From positions 1 through 64,000 of the forward strand of contig JAYMGJ010000305.1 of NCBI GenBank assembly GCA_037178675.1: DNA of 64,000 bases, given 5' to 3'. Every line of letters begins with the position of its first letter. Position 1 is the first letter of the stretch. Source of the stretch: Scleroderma bovista. Lineage: Eukaryota > Basidiomycota > Agaricomycetes > Boletales > Sclerodermataceae. Of this stretch, positions 57,707 to 64,000 are shown in pieces. A program made the translations under genes and the position numbers. The notes under the pieces are model-generated. The model was not told the origin of the DNA, searched no databases, and saw nothing but the letters and a program-made list of their open reading frames with translations.

Positions 57707-59822
57707 CTAGTGGAGCTTTCCGGTCTCGATAACGACCTTGGACCAGCCATTTGCGTCGACCTGCTGACGAATGAGCACGTCTCTTGTACCGCTTTGTCAC
57801 CCACCAGTTCCTTGGCTTCTTTGTCGTAAGCCTGGGATTTTATCTCATTAGTAACCTGGCGATAAGAATAGATGCGACGTACCTCGCGTTGAGCTGGCAT
57901 CAGCGCCTTGTCATAGTAGGCCCGGAAGTCTTCTTTTTGTCCGTTCACATTCACTTGTTTCAGCCATCGTAGCATACAAAGATTCCTAATGAGCATGTTA
58001 GCAAGCGCATCAGTTATGATAAAATGTACTTACCGTCCGTTTTTGGTGCCCGATGGCCGCAATTTCGCCTTGGCCTTCACTGTTGTACTATTTGTAGCCG
58101 TTTCCGATCCACCGGATCCATTGCTTGGTGTGTTTGTTGAATGCTCATCGGACAGCTGAGATGGCCCGGCAGGGCATGGCTTTGTGGGATCTGGAATGGG
58201 AGGCACAGCCGCCACCTTCACTTTTGATGCCGCGTTAGCCAATAAAACCCTAGGTTCAACGACAATCAGTGATGTGACTGTCAATCAGTCAGATACTTAC
58301 ATGGGATCATATGATTTTGAGCTGTGAGTGCCGGGCACATTATTGACGACTGCCACATTTTCCTTGTTTGCGGAGTGCTCCGGTTGGCTTGTGCTAGCTT
58401 GTGTAGGCAGCGCCCCAAGCATGTTGCTTTCCACTGGGCGGTTGGCTGATTCTGTGCCGTCAATAGTGCGTGACTCTAAGTAAATGTTAGTTGTGTTGAT
58501 AGGATAGTGGGATGCTTACTGAAGTTTTCTGAATCCTGTGATTGTTCTGTGGCGGCTGCCTCTTCAGTCGGCAGGAAATTGTCCACAGGTGTCTCTATAG
58601 GGGAATAAGCGAGATAATAAGATTAAAAAACACTCAAACCCGGAGTTGTCTCCTTTATGGTATCTGAACGACCAGATGGGCTGGATGACTGCCCATACCC
58701 GCGAGTGATGCCCTCGTGAGCATCTGGCACATTCCCCACTGTGGTGGCTCGACCAGTCAGTAGGCAGGATTGCACAATATAACCTACCTTTGTGTTTCTT
58801 GCTTGACGGCCCTGGGGTATCCGCGTGCCCCTTCCGCTTCTTAATAATGGGCTTATGGTCTTCGAGGTCCTTGTCCTCGTCAGACACTTCTTCCTTGACA
58901 GGGTTACACATGTGCTTCTTCAAGTTCCCATTGGCATCCAAATGGTGAAGGCACCAGGATGGGTATGAGTACGTGCAAAGATTTTCAAGCTTCCATCCAT
59001 CCTCGGCAAGCTTGAAGATCAGGTAATTTTTCTCCATGATCGAACAAATGAATTGCCGGGCACTTGTACTAGCCTTGCCCCAGGTATCTGGAGCCATCTT
59101 GCGCTGAGCCAGTTCGGTCCATCCTGCTCGTAACACCTTCCGAATATTTGTGAGTTTGTCAGCCTCAGGGACTTCGCCGTTTTCCTTTTCAAGATATGCA
59201 TACAGGCCACGTTTACTGCGCTGGGCTTCTGGGGAGTCCAACCAGTCATCATAGTCTTTTTTTGTCCAGAAATGGACATCTTTATGTGTCTCATGCATCG
59301 GAAGCCTCTCGTCCTTGTTCGTCTCTTGCAAAAAGAAGTCGACGTCCAGGATGTTTGGTGCAGATGGTGGTGATTTGACTGCACTAGTGAGTTGGTCGAA
59401 GAGGTTCCTACAATGCGCAAGTTAGCCATAGAAAATCTAGACATACATATACGAACTTAATGGTATCGCGCTCAACAGTCACTTGGACTAGATTGCGCTC
59501 AAGTGTGTTGCACCTATCTTGCAAGAATGTAAGGCGCGAGTCATGCATATATGCACCCTAAAACTGTGTTGGCCCGTCAGAGTAAATCAAATATACTTCT
59601 AATGACTTGATGGAGTACAGGTGGGCTGATCTGGGCCGAGTAGGAGAACCCAGCTGGGCCCTGCATGCCCATCAGCCCTGGCGCTTTGTTCGGTAAAGGC
59701 GACGCAAACGAGTCATTGTCGTTGCACTCATTGCCTGATGGAAGGAGTGAGTCAGAACTGTGAGGAGAAAGAGGGGAGGTTGGGCTGAAATTGAACGAGT
59801 TGGCAGTGTTGATGGGAAACAT
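57707..59822 (-). CDS. Agaricomycete-specific protein of unknown function
   Basis: Starts MFPINTANSFNFSPTSPLSP at 59822 with a Ser/Pro/Asn-rich leader. A helical segment TFLQDRCNTLERNLVQVTVE (about 59480-59540) is followed after an intron by the core THKDVHFWTKKDYDDWLDSP (about 59230-59290), GWTELAQRKMAPDTWGKAST (about 59070-59130) and EDGWKLENLCTYSYPSWCLH (about 58950-59010). Then come an acidic/basic linker with KKRKGHADTPGPSSKKHKG (possible nuclear signal, about 58800-58855), Pro/Thr-rich exons (58030-58284, 58281-58463) and a C-terminal NLCMLRWLKQVNVNGQKEDF (about 57930-57990), ending at 57707. Proteins of this layout recur in mushroom genomes, often beside transposons; no catalytic residues identified. 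Introns with GT-AG ends join the blocks, and I see no obvious damage. Confidence 0.55.
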
Positions 59823-60058
59823 GATAAGGATGGTGGGGGAGGAAGCAAGAATTTGGCTAAGGTAAAATTCCCGTCCCTTTGATTACCTCACCATTAGTCT
59901 CGACTCTTAATTAAAAACACGCCCACTACCCTGTCGTAACATAACAAATATGTCAAGGCTGCCAACTGATTTACTTTTTGCTTCCGCCCCAACCATTACC
60001 ATGGTTGAGAACGTGGTTCTCGTCGACATCGAAGGCCTTGTCTCTGATTGGGACGCGT
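59823..60058 (+). other. Short open 5' segment cut by LTR A6
   Basis: From ATG 59950 the frame reads MSRLPTDLLFASAPTIT then VENVVLVDIEGLVSDWD before LTR A6 begins at 60059. It may be the first exon of a gene interrupted by the LTR, with THSLSTSLHQEKK and a donor GTAAGC after it at 62161. The protein is unrecognised. Confidence 0.3.
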
Positions 60059-62156
60059 TGTCACGCACCAAACAGGTTTGGTACAGTGAACATGGAAGAT
60101 AACACCTATATCGAATGATCCTTATGCGAAGGATAAGCACGACAGACCCTCATCGTAGCCATCTATTGCACAAGAAGACTATCCTGATGCGAGAGACGAA
60201 TGCCAATGCAGACAGTCATCTATCGCACGAGGACCGCCAAGAAGCAGAAGAAACTGAAGGAATAATGTCAATTGTGGTATGAGAAAGGAATGCACACGTC
60301 TGCAGTCCAACTCCCATACCAGAACAATCAAAGAAGCCGAAGAATTGATGGAGAAACGAAGGAGAAAGAGAAGAAATGATTTTTAGCGCCCAAATGTCAT
60401 TTTTAGGCGCCCAGTGCCAGCATTCCGATATTTTGAATAGCTCTGTCGTTTCTGAAGCTATCAGGCACGTGACTATACCGTCAGAAAGCCTAGAGCGTGG
60501 TCTATCTGCCTGTCAAGTTCCGACGCAAATCCGTTCATTTCCCACGGAGATATTCCCCCCGCACTCCAGATGTTCGCTTCATCGCTCACTATGGAGTCCG
60601 TATTTTCTCTGGATCATTTCTCCGCTATTGCTGCAGATCTCCACTATGTCCTGCTCTTAGGACAGCCTCTCCCAGAGTTCCCATGCACTGCCTGGCACAT
60701 ATCTTCCCAGCCTGCTCCCTCAGTCCCTCTCGTTCTCGGTCAGCGCGTTCTCCTCGTCAGTCCTGCGTCAAGGACGTACTTTGGTCATCTTAGGTCTATT
60801 GTCAAGCTTGAGAAGTCTTCTCTGGTCGTCTCTGTGTCCCCTGAGCCCTCAGCCTATGGTCCCTTCCTCCCAGATACTTGCCATGTCCATCTTCCTCTGT
60901 CGTTTGTCTCGCTTCCCTGGATGCGTTGAATTCAATACTCTATCCGCTTCCCTACTTTCAGACGATGTCCCCCAGCACCATGACAGTTATTCCCCCCACT
61001 TTATAGTGCTATTAGGAAGAAGAACCCTCTCTTGTTCTTTCCCAGAAGAGAGCTCGTCAAGGGAGCCCATGGTTGCGCTTCAGCGGCGCTAGAACACATG
61101 CACTATACCTTAGTGTATGCTGACCCCCCAAAAGACCTCTGGACCCCTGGTACCCTTCTTGTGGCTGTTTTGTCTCAGATCAATCCCCCTATTAATCTCA
61201 GATCTTCCCCATTGTTGTCCCATCAAATTCCTGATGGTACACAGCCCCCCCATCAAACTTCTTAGGCTGTGCATCAATGACTCCTTCTGCTGTGCAGTGA
61301 CTCATCCCTTGCTTACTGATGCTCTCTTGTCATCAGTATTACTCTATCCCTTTCGCATTTTTGGTATATTACTCAGCTGATGACTCACTCCCTTACCAAT
61401 CAATCTTGTCATGCAGCTTACTCATTCCTTTACTCAGCAGCTTATTCATGCTTCCTATGCTTACTCATTCCTGCTTATCCCTTGCTTACTGATCGCTTAC
61501 AAACCCCTTACAAAGCTCTTACCAATCCCTTACCAATCCTTGACAAATTCTGCTTACTCCCTTCTCTTTTTGTACTTTAATGCTGTGCCCCCCCATGTAT
61601 TTAAACCCCTGGGCTCAGCCCAGTAAAAAGACCCAATTGCACAAAATTATCCCTCTCTCAGACTCTCTCAGTCAGTATCCCCTCAGCTCTTTGAGTCTTG
61701 TAGGCTTCAGTGAAGGTCTAAAGGCTCTAATATCTCAAGTTTATTCAGTCTATTCAAGTCCAAGTGTTTCTCTAGGCTCAAGCGGAGTCTAGCCAGTCAA
61801 TCCTTCATCTCTCATTGCTTCTGGACGTCAGGAGCCCCCTTGTCCCCTTGCTGCACCAATCTCCAGGTGTAGTATTACTGTTTCAACCTCAGTCAACCCA
61901 ATCCCCGCTTTGACACTTCCTAGGCTTTAGGAAGAGTCCAGACCCCTATCCCCTTCGTCTTCTATTACTCCTGCATCCCAGGAGTATCCTGCATCACTGT
62001 CTGCATCACCCTGTTGGTGTAGATCCCCTTTCCCCCTCCTCAGCATATCCTCTCTGGACACCACGGAGGTAAACCACCACTCGCACATTTTTGTAGTCCT
62101 TTGTTGGTGTTGTGTTTGGGTTATTACTCCGACCCAAATCCACACTTTGACTCACA
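60059..62156 (+). mobile_element. Solo LTR, family A copy 6 (A6, 2098 bp)
   Basis: Starts TGTCACGCACC, ends GACTCACA, flanked by GCGT at 60055-60058 and 62157-62160, a perfect 4-bp duplication. Full-length, plus orientation like A4. Near-identical to A4 over most of its length. Confidence 0.8.
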
Positions 62157-62469
62157 GCGTACACATTCTCTCTCGACATCCCTTCACCAGGAAAAAAAGT
62201 AAGCATCATTCAACTTGTAATCGAGTTTACTAGTCCACATAATGCACCTACTTTGTCATGTGTAACATGGTCAGACGAGGGTGAAAATCAGCCGTGTGTC
62301 ACGGGCCAGCGGAGGACAAGCCCAGCATTAACTATTATCATGTAACACGGGTGGGCTACACACACCAATATTGTCACCATGTGATTTCGGTGGGCTATGA
62401 TGGTGTTTAAGGAGGTGTGATGGATGGGGATATAGTTGTTGTCACCATGTCATATGGGCCAGCCAGGAT

Positions 62470-64000
62470 TTTACTCCAATGCACATTAATGGACCAGCCC
62501 AGGATTACTGTAATGCAAAGGTAATGGGTTGGCTGGCAAAGACAAGTACCAATACATCTAGTAAGGGGTGATCCAACCAACCCTGCCAGGGCGTGTTCTA
62601 CCGCGGATGGGTTGAAGCAGGGGGACCTACCGCGGGTTTACAGGGGTGATCCAACCACCCTGCCAGGGCTTGTTCTACGGATGGATTGAAGCAGGGGGTC
62701 CTACCGCGGGCTGTCCTACCGCGGGTTGACAGGGGTGATCCAACCACCCTGCCAGGGCCTATTCTACCGCGGATGGATTGAAGCAGGTAGACCTACCGTG
62801 GGCTGTCCTACCATGGGTTGGCTCACTCCCTCCAGTCAACTAGTTTGACTACCATGGCTTTGACAACATCCAATGAACATTAATAGATTGACTGGAATGC
62901 AAAGGTAATGGGTTGGCTAGAAAAGACCAGTACCAGTATGTCTAGGAAGGGGTGATCCACCCAACCCTGTCAAAGGTTGACCTACCATGGATCACAGAGG
63001 GTGACAAACCATGGGTTGACTTATCAGGAATTGACTTACCGCAGGTTTACCTCCCGCGGGTTTCCTTACCACGGGTTGACTCAATACCTCTGTAAACCAG
63101 GTCGACTCCACTCCATGGCTTTCACTACCCATGTACATTAATAGATTCACTGAAATGCAAAGGTAATTGGTTGGCCATAGAAGACACTACCAGTACATCT
63201 AGTAAGTGGTGATCCAACCAACTCTGCCAAGGGCTGTCCTACCACGGATGGATTACAGGGGTTGACCTTACCACCTACCGCGGGTTCACTTACCGTGGGT
63301 CGGCTTGATACTTTCAGTCAACCCGGTCTCCATGGCTTTCACTACCAATGTACATTAATAGATTCACTAGGTAATTGGTTGGCTAGAGAAGACAAGTAAC
63401 AGTACATATAGTAACGGGTGATCCAACCAAACCTGTCAAGGGCTATCCTACCGGGTGGACAGGGGGTGACATACCGCGGTTAACATACCGTGGGTTAACT
63501 TACTAGGTTGAGGCCACCAGGTTGACCACCATGACTTCACTACCAATGCGCATTAATTGATTTACCGGAATGCAAAGGTAATGTGTGGGCTAGCAGTACT
63601 GGCTCTACTACCACGGATGGATTACAGCCGGTTGGATATTTACCGAGTGATCTACTGCAGGAGAAGTACCAGTACATACAATAAGGGGTGATTCAACCAC
63701 TCTGTCAGCAGCACTGGCTTCACTACCACGGGTTTACTGCCTCCTGTTGGTTGACCACCAACCACTATGGATTCCAACAGAGATGGAAAACCTACTTGGC
63801 CTTTACTCTCAGTAGTTGACAAGAAATTCCTTTATCAATGCCACCACAGGAAGACCGCGGGCAACCAGGAGTGGTTGAACGTCAGGCATTTGGCTATCTC
63901 AATTGATCACAACAAAATACTACCACAAGTTTATCACCACTAGTTGGCTATTCAGTTCCAGAACTATGGATTACCCGCGGGTGGAATAAAGGCAGGCTTA
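62470..64000. repeat. Degenerate tandem array rich in CCGCGG-type words
   Basis: Two sub-repeats alternate: one with AATGCAAAGGTAATGGGTTG and GGGGTGATCCAACCAACCC (start points near 62510, 62895, 63155, 63355 and 63570), another with CTACCGCGGGTTGAC in forms CCGCGG, CCGTGG, CCACGG and CCATGG. Spacing shortens from about 385 to about 200 bp. No coding block. The array reaches the window edge. Confidence 0.7.

Noticed and set aside
1..64000. tRNA, rRNA or snRNA genes
   Set aside because: I looked for conserved arms and boxes in the spacers and found none I could support.

Overview
This is a repeat-rich nuclear segment of a basidiomycete, most likely an Agaricomycete. The signs are short GT-AG introns in almost every gene, Plavaka-type transposases, F-box multigene relatives, a Ser/Thr-rich GPI protein of the Kre9/Knh1 type, a UPF3 gene and a decayed TET/JBP-like dioxygenase gene. 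I saw no tRNA, rRNA or CRISPR array.

Layout. 1-3.7 kb: a Plavaka-type transposase (minus) broken by a 268-bp solo LTR (family D) and facing an uncharacterised gene on plus. 3.7-8.2 kb: a 2.1-kb solo LTR (family A) with a Ty3/gypsy-type LTR (family B, related to C) nested in it. 8.7-10.9 kb: a LINE fragment abutting a gypsy LTR (family C) and its truncated gag. 10.9-15.7 kb: two more family A LTRs flanking minisatellite and a pseudogene that still shows the H-x-D...H pattern of a TET/JBP-like dioxygenase. 16-18.6 kb: minisatellite and a broken hAT transposase. 19.03-33.49 kb: one PIF/Harbinger element with 117-bp inverted repeats and a CAA target duplication. It contains an A-LTR and a nested Plavaka-like element of about 8.9 kb, itself hit by one A-LTR and one D-LTR.

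34.1-57.1 kb is the host-gene island: a very large VLIG-like GTPase/VWA protein, an amidohydrolase, a GPI-anchored wall protein, UPF3, and a set of F-box genes, fragments and a broken UPF3 copy that look like local segmental duplications, plus a 1.1-kb Mutator-like element. 57.7-59.8 kb holds a lineage-specific protein of unknown function, followed by a sixth A-LTR and a 1.5-kb array rich in CCGCGG.

Three themes connect the window. The A and D LTRs make 4-bp target duplications, most with a central CpG. Their tips carry a short palindrome with a 2-nt spacer. Many nonsense changes and copy-to-copy differences are C-to-T or G-to-A, often at CpG, which suggests cytosine methylation decay or a RIP-like process; a TET/JBP-like gene is itself among the sequences damaged this way. 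All reading of families is by eye from translated sequence; no search was run.
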